Assembly: GCA_937903315.1 (NCBI GenBank) | Contig: CALCZO010000183.1 | Location: forward strand, 1-12,323 | From: an uncultured Alphaproteobacteria bacterium | GTDB lineage: Bacteria > Pseudomonadota > Alphaproteobacteria > Rhizobiales > Beijerinckiaceae | DNA length: 12,323 nt | Direction: 5' to 3' | In this document: piece by piece, positions 1 to 6,879 of the stretch | Numbering within the stretch: position 1 is the stretch's first letter | Layout of the letters: each line of letters starts with the position of its first letter | Translations under genes and position numbers: made by a program | Notes under the pieces: model-generated | The model's input: only the letters and a program-made list of their open reading frames with translations | Database searches by the model: none | What the model was told of the DNA's origin: nothing

Positions 1-81
1 CTGTTCGACGCGGTGGCTCCGGCGCTGGCCAGGCTGTATGCAAGCGGCGCGCGCGCCACACTGGCCGCGCAGGGCACGTAG
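1..81 (+). CDS. C-terminal fragment of an unidentified protein
   Basis: An open frame runs from the window edge to a TAG stop at 79-81, giving the last 26 residues of a protein (begins LFDAVAPALARLYASG, ends AAQGT). The Ala-rich, Leu-spaced pattern suggests a terminal alpha-helix. The end resembles, only loosely, the C-termini of polyol or sugar-acid dehydrogenases, and I do not assign it. It lies on the same strand as the TetR-type gene that starts 114 bases later, so the two may form a regulator-target pair. The fragment is too short for a domain call. Confidence 0.5.
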   Translation: MFDAVAPALARLYASGARATLAAQGT

Positions 82-131
82 TACCACCGTCCCCTCGCGA
101 TCACTTTGCCGGCAGCACACCGCATTTCGGT

Positions 132-159
132 TTGCAGGCTTTGAACGTTTCCGTACATT
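132..159 (+). promoter_or_regulatory. weak candidate promoter for the TetR-type gene
   Basis: TTGCAG (132-137) and TACATT (154-159) are 16 bp apart and resemble a sigma-70 -35/-10 pair, with three and four matches to consensus. The site lies in the 114-bp gap between the upstream stop and the proposed ATG at 196. I saw no good palindrome here that would serve as a TetR operator. This is sequence resemblance only. Confidence 0.25.
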
Positions 160-195
160 TTGCCGCAACGCGATCGGACCGTGGGGGGGGGCAGG

Positions 196-864
196 ATGGC
201 AGAGGCGCAACGGCGCAAGGCGAGGCGCGTGCCGCGACGGACCGGGTGGACGCGAGACCCTGACGGGGTCCGGCGCAACATCCTTGACGTCGCGCGCAGC
301 GAATTCGCCCGCAAGGGACTGAGCGGCGCGCGGGTCGACGAGATCGCGGCGCTGACCTCAACCTCCAAGCGGATGATCTACTATTACTTCGGCGACAAGC
401 AGCGGCTGTATGTCGCCGTTCTCGAAGAAGCGTATCAGTCGATCCGCACGTTCGAAACGGGCCTGAGCCTTGACGCCCTGCCCGCCGATGAGGCGCTGGC
501 GCGGCTTGTCGGGGCGAGCGTCGACTATCACACGGCCCATCCCGATTTCGTCCGTCTCGTGATGGTCGAGAACATCCACGACGCCCAGCATCTCAGGCGC
601 TCGGCCAAGATCCATGATCTGAACCTGACGGCGCTGGCGCGGGTGCGTGATCTTTACGGGCGCGGCGTCGCTTCCGGCGTGTTCCGGGCCGGGCTTGACC
701 CGCTCGACATCTTCCTGACGTTGAGCGCGCTGGCCTTCTACAATGTTTCGAACCGCGCGACGATCCGCGAGGTGCTGCATCACGACATGGCAGAGGCGGC
801 CGCCTGCATGGCGCGCCGGGCAGCGATCATCGATACCGTGCTGGCGATGGTCCGGCCGAGGTAG
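196..864 (+). CDS. TetR/AcrR-family transcriptional regulator
   Basis: A ligand-responsive DNA-binding repressor of about 222 residues, the usual TetR length. The N-terminal helix-turn-helix domain is clear at about residues 25-75: a first helix around ILDVARSEFARKGL, then VDEIAALTSTSKRMIYYYF, in which the YYYF-GDK-LY signature closes the domain. The C-terminal part, with HPDFVRLVMVENI around residues 115-130, resembles the C-terminal ligand and dimer domain of one TetR subgroup. The ligand is unknown. The open frame extends back to a TTG at 160, but the ATG at 196 is preferred because a purine-rich stretch (G9 at 183-191, then CAGG) sits just upstream at ribosome-binding distance. The gene converges on the dehydratase small-subunit gene with only 17 bp between the stops and no clear terminator. 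Its target could be itself, the gene cut by the window edge, or the dehydratase operon. The sequence does not decide. Confidence 0.88.
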   Translation: MAEAQRRKARRVPRRTGWTRDPDGVRRNILDVARSEFARKGLSGARVDEIAALTSTSKRMIYYYFGDKQRLYVAVLEEAYQSIRTFETGLSLDALPADEALARLVGASVDYHTAHPDFVRLVMVENIHDAQHLRRSAKIHDLNLTALARVRDLYGRGVASGVFRAGLDPLDIFLTLSALAFYNVSNRATIREVLHHDMAEAAACMARRAAIIDTVLAMVRPR

Positions 865-881
865 CGGACCGTATCGCCCCG

Positions 882-1280
882 TCAGTCGTCGCCGCCGTCG
901 CGGACGGCCAGCAAGCCCTTGGCGCGATAGGCTTCCGCCGCCTGGCGGATGTACTCTCCGGTCTCCGGCGCATCATAGCGGGCGGCAAATTCCTGAGCCA
1001 GCGCGATCAGTTCGTAATAGGTCGCCCGGTGAGGCCGCAACCGGTCGTAGGTCTCAATCAGCACATCGTTGGGCACCTGCGTCAGTTCGGCCGCACGGCG
1101 GAAATTGCGCGCCAGCTGGGGATACCCCTCCGCCTCGGCCAACGCGGCCTGTGCCACAAGGGTTTCGCGGCGGATGGTGATGTCCCCGGGCGTGATCCTG
1201 CCTTGCCGGAAGGTCTCCATGGTGATCGCCTCGGGTGCCAGCCGGGCTTGCGGCCGCCTGATATCGTCGTCGTCACGCAT
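882..1280 (-). CDS. pduE: B12-dependent diol/glycerol dehydratase, small (gamma) subunit
   Basis: 132 residues that align by eye with the conserved part of the diol dehydratase small subunit (PduE/DhaB3). Shared landmarks are ITPGDITIRRETL near residue 30, the central NFRRAAELTQVPND around 58-71, and a segment RLRPHRATYYEL around 79-90 that matches the family's LRPYRST-EEL motif. The small subunit helps hold the alpha2-beta2-gamma2 complex together. The classical Klebsiella protein is about 173 residues. The roughly 40 missing residues are the N-terminal stretch linked to low solubility and microcompartment targeting, so this version is probably soluble and cytosolic (inference). The start overlaps the end of the fused large/medium gene by 8 bases (ATGCGTGA), and GGAGG lies 9 bases upstream inside that gene, so translation is likely coupled. 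Confidence 0.92.
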   Translation of the reverse strand: MRDDDDIRRPQARLAPEAITMETFRQGRITPGDITIRRETLVAQAALAEAEGYPQLARNFRRAAELTQVPNDVLIETYDRLRPHRATYYELIALAQEFAARYDAPETGEYIRQAAEAYRAKGLLAVRDGGDD

Positions 1281-3519
1281 CGAAGCGGGCCTCCATATCC
1301 TCGGGCGCGCGGCCGGCCGTGATCGCGGCGATCTCGCGCTTGTGCATCAGCACCGCATGGACGATCAGCCGCAAGCGGGCCATGTTGTCGACCGTGACCG
1401 GTACCGGCGAGGGCGGCTGGCGCAGCGCATGGCTGGCGGCATTGGCGCCAATCTGCCGATAGGCCTGGGCGGACAGCAGCGGGGCCTGAGAGAACAGTTC
1501 GAGATTGTTGAGCGGGGCCAGCCCCTGCCGCTGGATCACCGTCGTGCCCTTGGATTGCAGGCCGATGGCGATGCCCGAACCGCTGAGTTTCGCGCCTTCG
1601 AAGCCGATCTGGCCGAGATCGGCGGTGGCGTGCATCTTGACGATCCGCTCCCTGAGGCCCCTGCTCCGGATGCCGGCGATCAGCGCCGCCAGTGTCTCGC
1701 CATGGCTGAGACCGCACAGCGTCCGGTCGAGCAGGGTGGCAAAGGCCGGGCCGACCGCAATGACGACCTCGTCGGGAGCGGACCTGGCCGGTCGCGGCAC
1801 GGCTTTCAGTGCGACGCCGGCCCTGCCGCGCGACAGCGGTACCATCTCGGCGGCCGACCGGGCCTGCGGAATGGCGGCGATCTTCTCCCACTGGGCTCCT
1901 TCCAGCCGGAAGCCGGTGCCTGGGCCGCAATAGTCGTTGCGGTCGGTAAAGGCGCTGAGCGCGGCAAAATCGCGGGTCAGCACGGCGGCAGGCTGTAGAT
2001 AGTCGCCGCTGGTGCGCACGCGCTGCATGGCCAGCACATTGGCGGCGATATCGCAAAATCCAGCCTCATCAAGGGCGCGGACGACATCGAGCGCCGTCAA
2101 CGGCCCTTCGAGCAGCGCATCGGCCGCGGCAAGGTCGCCGACCAGATCGCGTTCGGGCATGTCATCGGAATCGTCGGCGAGCGCCGCCGCCTCGATCTCC
2201 TCGTCGCTGATCGGCGGCAGGCCGAGCCCGGCGAAGACCGCCTGCATGGCCTTTCCGGCGCGGCGGCGGGTGGCGATGACCGCGTCCTCGGTCACCGGTT
2301 CCATGCCGGCATCGACCTTCATGTCGCGCTGGATGATCAGCCAGTCGTCCATGTCGTAGGCATCAAAATTGCCGCCGCCGAACATGTTGTCGCGGCGCGG
2401 CATCGAGCTGTAGCCCGAGGTGATGAAATCGGTGCCGGGCAGGAACTGCAGCATCAGCTTGGCGGCCTTGCGCATGTCCGAGTGGGACGACATCGCATCG
2501 TTGCCGGTGGCCACCTCCAGCCCGAGCGCGGCGGCGATGAGATTCTCAGCCAGCACCGCGCGCACGCCGCCGGGCAGCGCGCCGGGCAGCGCGATGCAGG
2601 AGATCGAACCGTTCTGCACGCCCTGCGCGCCTGATCCCTTGACCAGAACGAGACAGCGGGCCTCGAGATAGAGCATCGACTGGCCGGATTCGTAGCCCAT
2701 CATCGTCTCGGCGCCGGTGCCGGAGGTAAACCGGATCTTGATGCCGCGCGAGGCATAGGCGGAGGCCAGAAATCCCTTTGACCACGGCGTGTCATCGCCG
2801 TCGCGCATCGCCTCGTCAGTGCCGTAGATCGACAGCGTCTCGGCATAGGAGGTCAGGCCCTTGAGCCCCAACCGGAGATTGAGCGCTTCTTCAACCGCGC
2901 ATTGGGTCAGAACGCCGCCATGCGGGGTCTGCGAGCCGACGAGCAGTGCCAGGGCGTTGATCGGTGCCATGCGGGCGATGCGGCAGGTCGTCTCCAGTTC
3001 GTCGAAGCCGCGCAGCGCCGCCTCGGCCGCATCGGCCGCCATCAGCACCGGATTTTCGCGCCAGTTGGTGACATGGGCCTGATTGCCCGGCGTGCGCCGC
3101 GCCCGCATCTTCTGGAGCGCCATCATCATCTCGACGACATTGAGATGGGAGACGATCGAACACAGCTTGGCCGGCGTGCAGCCCTGCATCAGCGCCATGA
3201 CCAGCGCGCGCGGGGTCGAGATGTCGACCAGCATGCGGGCAAGATCGAGCGAGGGCCTCGCCATCACCTCTTCGGCGATCGCCGGATCAAGCGCATAGCG
3301 GGCGATATAGCGGTCGATCGAATCAAAATCGGCTTCTTCGCGCCCGTCGATCATGACGATGCGCCCGTTCTCGACCCGGATCCCCGGTTCGGGATCGAAC
3401 GGGCTGTCCATGACGACAAGGCCGAGGTCGGCGGCCTCGTTGACATAGGTGTCGCGATTGACCGCCCGCTCCGCGCGGCGCGCCCATCGTTTCGACTGCG
3501 GCCTTGTTGCGTTGTCCAT
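1273..3519 (-). CDS. pduCD: fused large+medium subunit of coenzyme-B12-dependent diol/glycerol dehydratase
   Basis: 748 residues. Residues 1 to about 557 match the dehydratase large (alpha) subunit and about 582-748 the medium (beta) subunit, joined by a Pro/Arg/Ala-rich linker of about 22 residues. The enzyme uses adenosylcobalamin radical chemistry to turn 1,2-propanediol or glycerol into the aldehyde. The Klebsiella active-site residues are all present at a constant offset of six: Gln147, His149, Glu176, Glu227, Gln302, Asp341 and Ser368 (141, 143, 170, 221, 296, 335 and 362 in Klebsiella). The beta part keeps DEVVIAVGPAF, LSGSGIAIGLQSKGTTVI and LAPLNNLELF-QAPLL. The usual beta N-terminal extension of about 60 residues, needed for microcompartment loading, is replaced by the linker. 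GAGGGA precedes the ATG. Fused large/medium forms are known in actinobacteria such as mycobacteria. No DdrA/DdrB reactivase, shell protein or cobalamin gene is visible nearby. The true substrate is not shown by the sequence. Confidence 0.95.
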   Translation of the reverse strand: MDNATRPQSKRWARRAERAVNRDTYVNEAADLGLVVMDSPFDPEPGIRVENGRIVMIDGREEADFDSIDRYIARYALDPAIAEEVMARPSLDLARMLVDISTPRALVMALMQGCTPAKLCSIVSHLNVVEMMMALQKMRARRTPGNQAHVTNWRENPVLMAADAAEAALRGFDELETTCRIARMAPINALALLVGSQTPHGGVLTQCAVEEALNLRLGLKGLTSYAETLSIYGTDEAMRDGDDTPWSKGFLASAYASRGIKIRFTSGTGAETMMGYESGQSMLYLEARCLVLVKGSGAQGVQNGSISCIALPGALPGGVRAVLAENLIAAALGLEVATGNDAMSSHSDMRKAAKLMLQFLPGTDFITSGYSSMPRRDNMFGGGNFDAYDMDDWLIIQRDMKVDAGMEPVTEDAVIATRRRAGKAMQAVFAGLGLPPISDEEIEAAALADDSDDMPERDLVGDLAAADALLEGPLTALDVVRALDEAGFCDIAANVLAMQRVRTSGDYLQPAAVLTRDFAALSAFTDRNDYCGPGTGFRLEGAQWEKIAAIPQARSAAEMVPLSRGRAGVALKAVPRPARSAPDEVVIAVGPAFATLLDRTLCGLSHGETLAALIAGIRSRGLRERIVKMHATADLGQIGFEGAKLSGSGIAIGLQSKGTTVIQRQGLAPLNNLELFSQAPLLSAQAYRQIGANAASHALRQPPSPVPVTVDNMARLRLIVHAVLMHKREIAAITAGRAPEDMEARFDA

Positions 3520-3527
3520 GCTGTCCC

Positions 3528-4484
3528 TCAGCCGATAACCCGCACCGGAGCGCCGGCAAGAAACGCCTCGATATCCTCGACCGCCTCGCCGAAGAAGGTG
3601 CGGTAGTTCTTCTCCGTCACGTAGCCGAGATGCGGCAGACCGACAAAACGCGGCATGGTCCGCCAGACCGAGTTCTCGGGCAGCGGCTCGATGTCGAACA
3701 CATCCGACGCCGCGCCGCCGATACGTCCCTCGTGCAGCGCGGCCGCCAGCGCCTCGCCATCCACCAGACCGGCGCGCGCGGTGTTGATCAGCAGCCCGTC
3801 AGGCTTCATGCATTGCAGGGCGGCGTCATCGATGATGCGCCGGCTGCGCTCTGACAGCACAAGGTGGAGCGAGACAATATCGCTCGTCGCCATCAGATCA
3901 TGCAGCGACGGGGCGAGAACGACGCCCTCGGCGTCGGTGCGGTCGGGCGTCAGGTTCCGGCTCCAGGCCGTCACCTCCATGCCGAAAGCGCGGGCGACAC
4001 GCGCCACCTGAACGCCGATCTTGCCAAACCCGACCACTCCAAGCCGGGTGCCGGCGAGATCACGCCCGACAGTTGACTGCCAGGGCCCGCCGGCGGCCAG
4101 TGCGTTCGCTTCGGCAACGACATGGCGCGTCAGCGCATGGATCAGCGCCCAGGTGATTTCCGCCGGCGGCGAGCCGTGGCTGGCCGTGCCGCAGACGGTG
4201 ATGCCGCGTGCGGATGCGGCAGCCAGATCGATTGCCGCATTGCGCATGCCGGAGGTGACGATCAACCTGAGGCGCGGCAGCCGCTCCATCAGCGCGCCGG
4301 TCAGGGTCGAGCGCTCGCGCATCGCAACCACAATGTCCGCATCACCGATCGCGGCGGCCAGAGCCGCCTCGTCCGGCTGAAAGTCGTGCACGAAGCGGAC
4401 CGCAGCGCGGCCGGCCAGCCGCCCCCAGTCGGCGAACCGGTGGGCGCACTGCTGGTAATCATCGAGCACACAGACGGTCAGCAT
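3528..4484 (-). CDS. D-2-hydroxyacid dehydrogenase family protein (NAD-binding)
   Basis: About 318 residues from the preferred start (MLTVCVLDDYQ). This is the phosphoglycerate-dehydrogenase-like fold: a split catalytic domain around a Rossmann domain with GVVGFGKIG at residues 149-157. The catalytic triad of the family is present: Arg237 in NTARAGLVD, Glu266 in VFDIEPLP and His285 in LPHLGYVT. It should interconvert a D-2-hydroxyacid and a 2-oxoacid with NAD(P)H in the cytosol. The substrate cannot be told from motifs; the MLTVCVLDDYQ opening is common in unnamed members of the family. A second ATG seven codons upstream (4505) is in frame, but AAGGGG precedes the 4484 start and little precedes 4505. 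The gene is first in the operon, 8 nt ahead of the fused dehydratase, which implies joint expression. Confidence 0.9.
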   Translation of the reverse strand: MLTVCVLDDYQQCAHRFADWGRLAGRAAVRFVHDFQPDEAALAAAIGDADIVVAMRERSTLTGALMERLPRLRLIVTSGMRNAAIDLAAASARGITVCGTASHGSPPAEITWALIHALTRHVVAEANALAAGGPWQSTVGRDLAGTRLGVVGFGKIGVQVARVARAFGMEVTAWSRNLTPDRTDAEGVVLAPSLHDLMATSDIVSLHLVLSERSRRIIDDAALQCMKPDGLLINTARAGLVDGEALAAALHEGRIGGAASDVFDIEPLPENSVWRTMPRFVGLPHLGYVTEKNYRTFFGEAVEDIEAFLAGAPVRVIG

Positions 4485-4526
4485 CTCAAACAACACCCCT
4501 TGCATGACGCCCGGCAGCAGGGCGAA

Positions 4527-4541
4527 ACTTGTCTGACAAGT
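4527..4541. promoter_or_regulatory. perfect palindromic operator of GntR/FadR type
   Basis: ACTTGTCTGACAAGT is a perfect 7-bp inverted repeat around one central base. The core TTGTC-T-GACAA fits the GntR-superfamily (FadR/FCD subgroup) operator pattern, in which GT and AC half-sites are separated by a short centre. It lies 42 bp upstream of the dehydrogenase start and 96 bp upstream of the divergent crotonase start. It overlaps the candidate -10 of the minus-strand operon, as a repressor site would. No GntR-family gene is in the window, so the cognate protein must be elsewhere. The TetR-type gene here could also be the binder, though TetR sites usually look different. Confidence 0.7.
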
Positions 4542-4568
4542 CTAGGCGCGGGGGCCACGGCGCTGCAA
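4539..4568 (-). promoter_or_regulatory. candidate promoter of the dehydratase operon
   Basis: Read on the minus strand, TTGCAG (4568-4563) and TAGACT (4544-4539) are 18 bp apart and resemble a -35/-10 pair. The -10 merges into the palindromic operator (TAGACTTGTCAG), so bound repressor would block polymerase. Predicted transcription would start near 4531, giving a leader of about 47 nt. That is too short for a cobalamin riboswitch, and none was seen. The match to consensus is moderate. Confidence 0.35.
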
Positions 4569-4637
4569 CAGCCAATTGCTGTCTTGCGGAACATTCAAAG
4601 CTCCGCTAGCCCAGAACCAGCGCGAGGAGAGACGTCC

Positions 4638-5423
4638 ATGGAACTGAAAGCGGCCTACGACAACATCCTGACCGAAGTGCACGGCAAGGTGGGGCTGATC
4701 CGGCTCAACCGTCCGCAGGCGCTGAATGCGCTCAATGCGGCGCTGATCACCGATCTCAACCACGCGCTCGATTGTTTCGAGGCCGATGCCGGCATCGGCT
4801 GCATGGTCATTACCGGATCCGAGAAGGCCTTTGCAGCCGGCGCGGACATCAAGGAGATGGCAAGCCGGTCGTATATGGACGTGTATCTGTCCGATTTCAT
4901 CTCCAAGTGGGACCAGCTGTCGCGCACCCGCAAGCCGGTGATCGCGGCGGTGGCCGGGTTCGCCCTCGGCGGCGGCTGCGAGATCGCGATGATGTGCGAT
5001 TTCATCATCGCGGCGGAGACGGCCAAGTTCGGCCAGCCGGAAATCAAGCTCGGCGTCATGCCCGGATCAGGCGGCACGCAGCGTCTGACCCGGTTTGTCG
5101 GCAAGTCGAAGGCGATGGACCTGTGCCTGACCGGGCGGATGATGGATGCGGCGGAAGCCGAGCGCTGCGGCCTTGTCGCGCGTATCGTTCCCGCCGACCA
5201 GCTTGTCGCCGAAGCGCTCAAGACCGCCGCGACCATTGCGGACATGTCGTTGCCAGTGGCGATGATGACCAAGGAGACGGTCAACCGCGCCTACGAGACG
5301 ACGCTGGCCGAAGGCATCCGCTTCGAGCGGCGCGTGTTCCATTCGATGTTCGCGCTCGATGACCAGAAAGAGGGCATGGCCGCCTTCGCCGAAAAGCGCA
5401 AGGCCGTGTTCAAGAACCGCTGA
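4638..5423 (+). CDS. enoyl-CoA hydratase (crotonase family)
   Basis: 261 residues, the usual length for short-chain enoyl-CoA hydratase, which adds water across trans-2-enoyl-CoA in beta-oxidation. The oxyanion-hole segments are seen: AFAAGADIKEM at residues 64-74 and GFALGGGCE at 107-115. Both catalytic glutamates of the rat mitochondrial enzyme (Glu144 and Glu164) are present as Glu115 in GGGCE and Glu135 in FGQPE. MPGSGGTQRL follows at 141-150. The ATG at 4638 is preceded by AGGAGAG at good distance; a longer open frame upstream runs through the divergent control region and is not credible. An enoyl-CoA hydratase just ahead of rpsT-dnaA is a recalled rhizobial gene order, so this is probably the resident housekeeping copy rather than part of the dehydratase system. 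It could still share the GntR-type operator at 4527-4541. Confidence 0.95.
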   Translation: MELKAAYDNILTEVHGKVGLIRLNRPQALNALNAALITDLNHALDCFEADAGIGCMVITGSEKAFAAGADIKEMASRSYMDVYLSDFISKWDQLSRTRKPVIAAVAGFALGGGCEIAMMCDFIIAAETAKFGQPEIKLGVMPGSGGTQRLTRFVGKSKAMDLCLTGRMMDAAEAERCGLVARIVPADQLVAEALKTAATIADMSLPVAMMTKETVNRAYETTLAEGIRFERRVFHSMFALDDQKEGMAAFAEKRKAVFKNR

Positions 5424-5478
5424 TCACGACAGCCTGCGGCGTCAGCGCAAACCCGCAACGCCGGAAGGGCCCGGATCC

Positions 5479-6294
5479 ATGGATGCGCTGACCGCCCTGT
5501 TCGGGCTCGAACTGTCGATCGTGCTGACGCTGATGGTTGTCTCGTTCATCGCGGCGATCATCGATTCGATCGCCGGCGGCGGCGGGCTGCTCAACGTGCC
5601 CAGCCTGATGCTGGCCGGGCTCGATCCTGTCTCGGCGGTGGCCACCAACAAGCTGCAAGGCTCATTCGGCGTCCTGTCGGCCACCCGCGCCTACGCCCGC
5701 GCCGGCCTGATCGACTGGCGCGCGAGCCTGCCGGCTTTTGTCGGCTCTGCCGCCGGGGCCGGATTCGGGGCGGTGATGGCGCAGGTCGTCCCGCTTGGCG
5801 CGCTGAAAACCGCCGTGCCGTTCCTGCTGATCGGCATCGCCCTGTTCATCCTGCTGTCGCCCAAGCTCAGCGATGCGGAATCGCGCGAGCGGGTCCGCCC
5901 GCTGGTCTATGCGGTCACATTCGCTGCCATCATCGGGTTCTATGACGGCATTTTCGGTCCGGGCGGCGGCACGTTCTTCTTCATCACGCTGGTCGTGCTG
6001 CTTGGCCAGGGCGTGACACGGGCGGCCGCCAACGCCAAGTTTCTCAATCTGGCCTCGAACCTTGGCGCCTTTGGACTGTTTGCCTTCTCCGGCCGCATCG
6101 CCTGGGCGCTCGGTCTCGCCCTTGGCGTAGCGGCGGTGCTCGGTGCGCAGATCGGTGCCCGGGCGGCCCTGCGCGGCGGGGCGGGGCTGATCAAGCCGGT
6201 GGTGGTCGCGGTCTCGATCCTGATGGCCCTCAGGCTGATGCTCGATCCGGCCCACCCGGTCGGTGCCGCCATCGCCGGATTCCTGGGGCCTTGA
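5479..6294 (+). CDS. TSUP family (TauE/SafE, YfcA-like) membrane anion transporter
   Basis: 271 residues, very hydrophobic, with about seven to eight predicted membrane segments (roughly residues 12-31, 84-104, 110-127, 142-158, 162-176, 190-204, 207-225 and 237-253). The two family motifs mark the internal repeat: GGGGLLNVP at 33-41 and GFYDGIFGPGGGTFF at 153-167. Members export sulfite, sulfoacetate or other small organosulfur or organic anions across the inner membrane; the substrate here is unknown. The ATG at 5479 is chosen over an in-frame ATG at 5359, because the earlier start would overlap the crotonase by 65 bases and GGAAGG lies upstream of 5479. It follows the crotonase by 55 nt on the same strand and is probably cotranscribed. 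It separates the crotonase from rpsT, which looks like an insertion into a normally adjacent pair. Confidence 0.9.
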   Translation: MDALTALFGLELSIVLTLMVVSFIAAIIDSIAGGGGLLNVPSLMLAGLDPVSAVATNKLQGSFGVLSATRAYARAGLIDWRASLPAFVGSAAGAGFGAVMAQVVPLGALKTAVPFLLIGIALFILLSPKLSDAESRERVRPLVYAVTFAAIIGFYDGIFGPGGGTFFFITLVVLLGQGVTRAAANAKFLNLASNLGAFGLFAFSGRIAWALGLALGVAAVLGAQIGARAALRGGAGLIKPVVVAVSILMALRLMLDPAHPVGAAIAGFLGP

Positions 6295-6303
6295 TTGCGG
6301 CAC

Positions 6304-6329
6304 CGCCACGCGAGACCGTTGACGTGGCG
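6304..6329 (+). repeat. inverted repeat in the exporter-rpsT gap
   Basis: CGCCACG (6304-6310) pairs with CGTGGCG (6323-6329) across a 12-nt loop, starting 10 nt after the exporter stop. There is no T-run after it, so it is not a standard Rho-independent terminator. It may be an RNA 3' end structure or an operator. Weak evidence. Confidence 0.35.
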
Positions 6330-6355
6330 CGAGGATCATGCCATGGAGCGCCCAA

Positions 6356-6391
6356 GCGCCGGCGGTAACGACCGGCGCACTCGTTTTGTCA
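6356..6391 (+). terminator. possible Rho-independent terminator after the exporter gene
   Basis: GCGCCGG (6356-6362) and CCGGCGC (6372-6378) form a perfect GC-rich 7-bp stem with a 9-nt loop. The tail that follows, ACTCGTTTTGTCA, contains four T. The T-run starts five bases after the stem and is short, so efficiency is doubtful. It lies 61 nt after the exporter stop and 64 nt before the rpsT ATG, so it would separate the two transcripts. The same bases could also lie in the rpsT leader. Confidence 0.4.
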
Positions 6392-6454
6392 TCACCGATT
6401 GGACCAGATCCCAGGGCATGGCCCGACGATCTTCCGATTCTGGAGCGTGTGAAT

Positions 6455-6721
6455 ATGGCCAATACCAAATCTGCCAAGAAGGCTGCCCGTCAATCCGAGC
6501 GCAAGGCGGAAGTCAACAAGGCACGCCGCAGCCGCACCCGCACGTCGGTGCGCAAGGTCGAAGAGGCCATTGCGGCGGGCAATGCGGAAGCGGCGATCAG
6601 TGCGCTGCGCGCTGCCGAGCCGGAAATGATGCGGGCTGCCCGCGCCGGCGTGATCCACAAGAACAACGCGTCCCGCAAGGTGTCGCGCCTGACCAAGGCG
6701 ATCAAGGCGATTTCCGCCTGA
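6455..6721 (+). CDS. rpsT: 30S ribosomal protein S20
   Basis: 88 residues, the standard S20 length, starting MANTKSAKKAARQSERK, which is the family signature. S20 binds 16S rRNA early in 30S assembly. The protein is Lys/Arg/Ala rich and all helical in known structures. The conserved late segment is GVIHKNNASRKVSRL near residues 66-80. The ATG at 6455 has GGAG 9 nt upstream; a longer frame from 6338 is an artefact. A GANTC site (GATTC, 6436-6440) sits just before the ribosome-binding site. rpsT directly ahead of dnaA on the same strand is common in Hyphomicrobiales. A strong terminator follows, so rpsT and dnaA are probably separate transcripts. Confidence 0.98.
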   Translation: MANTKSAKKAARQSERKAEVNKARRSRTRTSVRKVEEAIAAGNAEAAISALRAAEPEMMRAARAGVIHKNNASRKVSRLTKAIKAISA

Positions 6722-6748
6722 CCCTTGCTGATGAGCCAGAGCAGTGAG

Positions 6749-6776
6749 AGCCCGGTCGCAAGCCGGGCTTTTTGTT
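6749..6776 (+). terminator. Rho-independent terminator of rpsT
   Basis: AGCCCGG (6749-6755) pairs perfectly with CCGGGCT (6763-6769) across the 7-nt loop TCGCAAG. A T-run follows at once (TTTTTGTT). It begins 28 nt after the rpsT stop. Stem, loop and T-tract meet all usual criteria. Confidence 0.93.
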
Positions 6777-6879
6777 ACAGCGGAATGCAACCTGTGCGTG
6801 TAATTCTGTTGATTGCGATGATTTTCTCCTTGACCGTGACTTTTGCATTTCGGCCCTGATACGGATCGCATTCGCGCAG

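Noticed and set aside
1069..1998. 309-codon + strand open frame over the dehydratase gene
   Set aside because: The opposite strand is unmistakably the dehydratase; this frame shows no recognisable motif and is a GC-driven shadow.
2570..2593. Tandem 12-bp repeat (GCCGGGCAGCGC twice) in the dehydratase gene
   Set aside because: It encodes a repeated Ala-Leu-Pro-Gly at a place where the Klebsiella enzyme has a similar Val-Pro-Ser repeat, so it is protein-level conservation, not a DNA element.
4485..4637. Possible cobalamin riboswitch ahead of the B12-dependent dehydratase operon
   Set aside because: The predicted leader is only about 47 nt, and no cobalamin-box-like sequence was seen on the minus strand.
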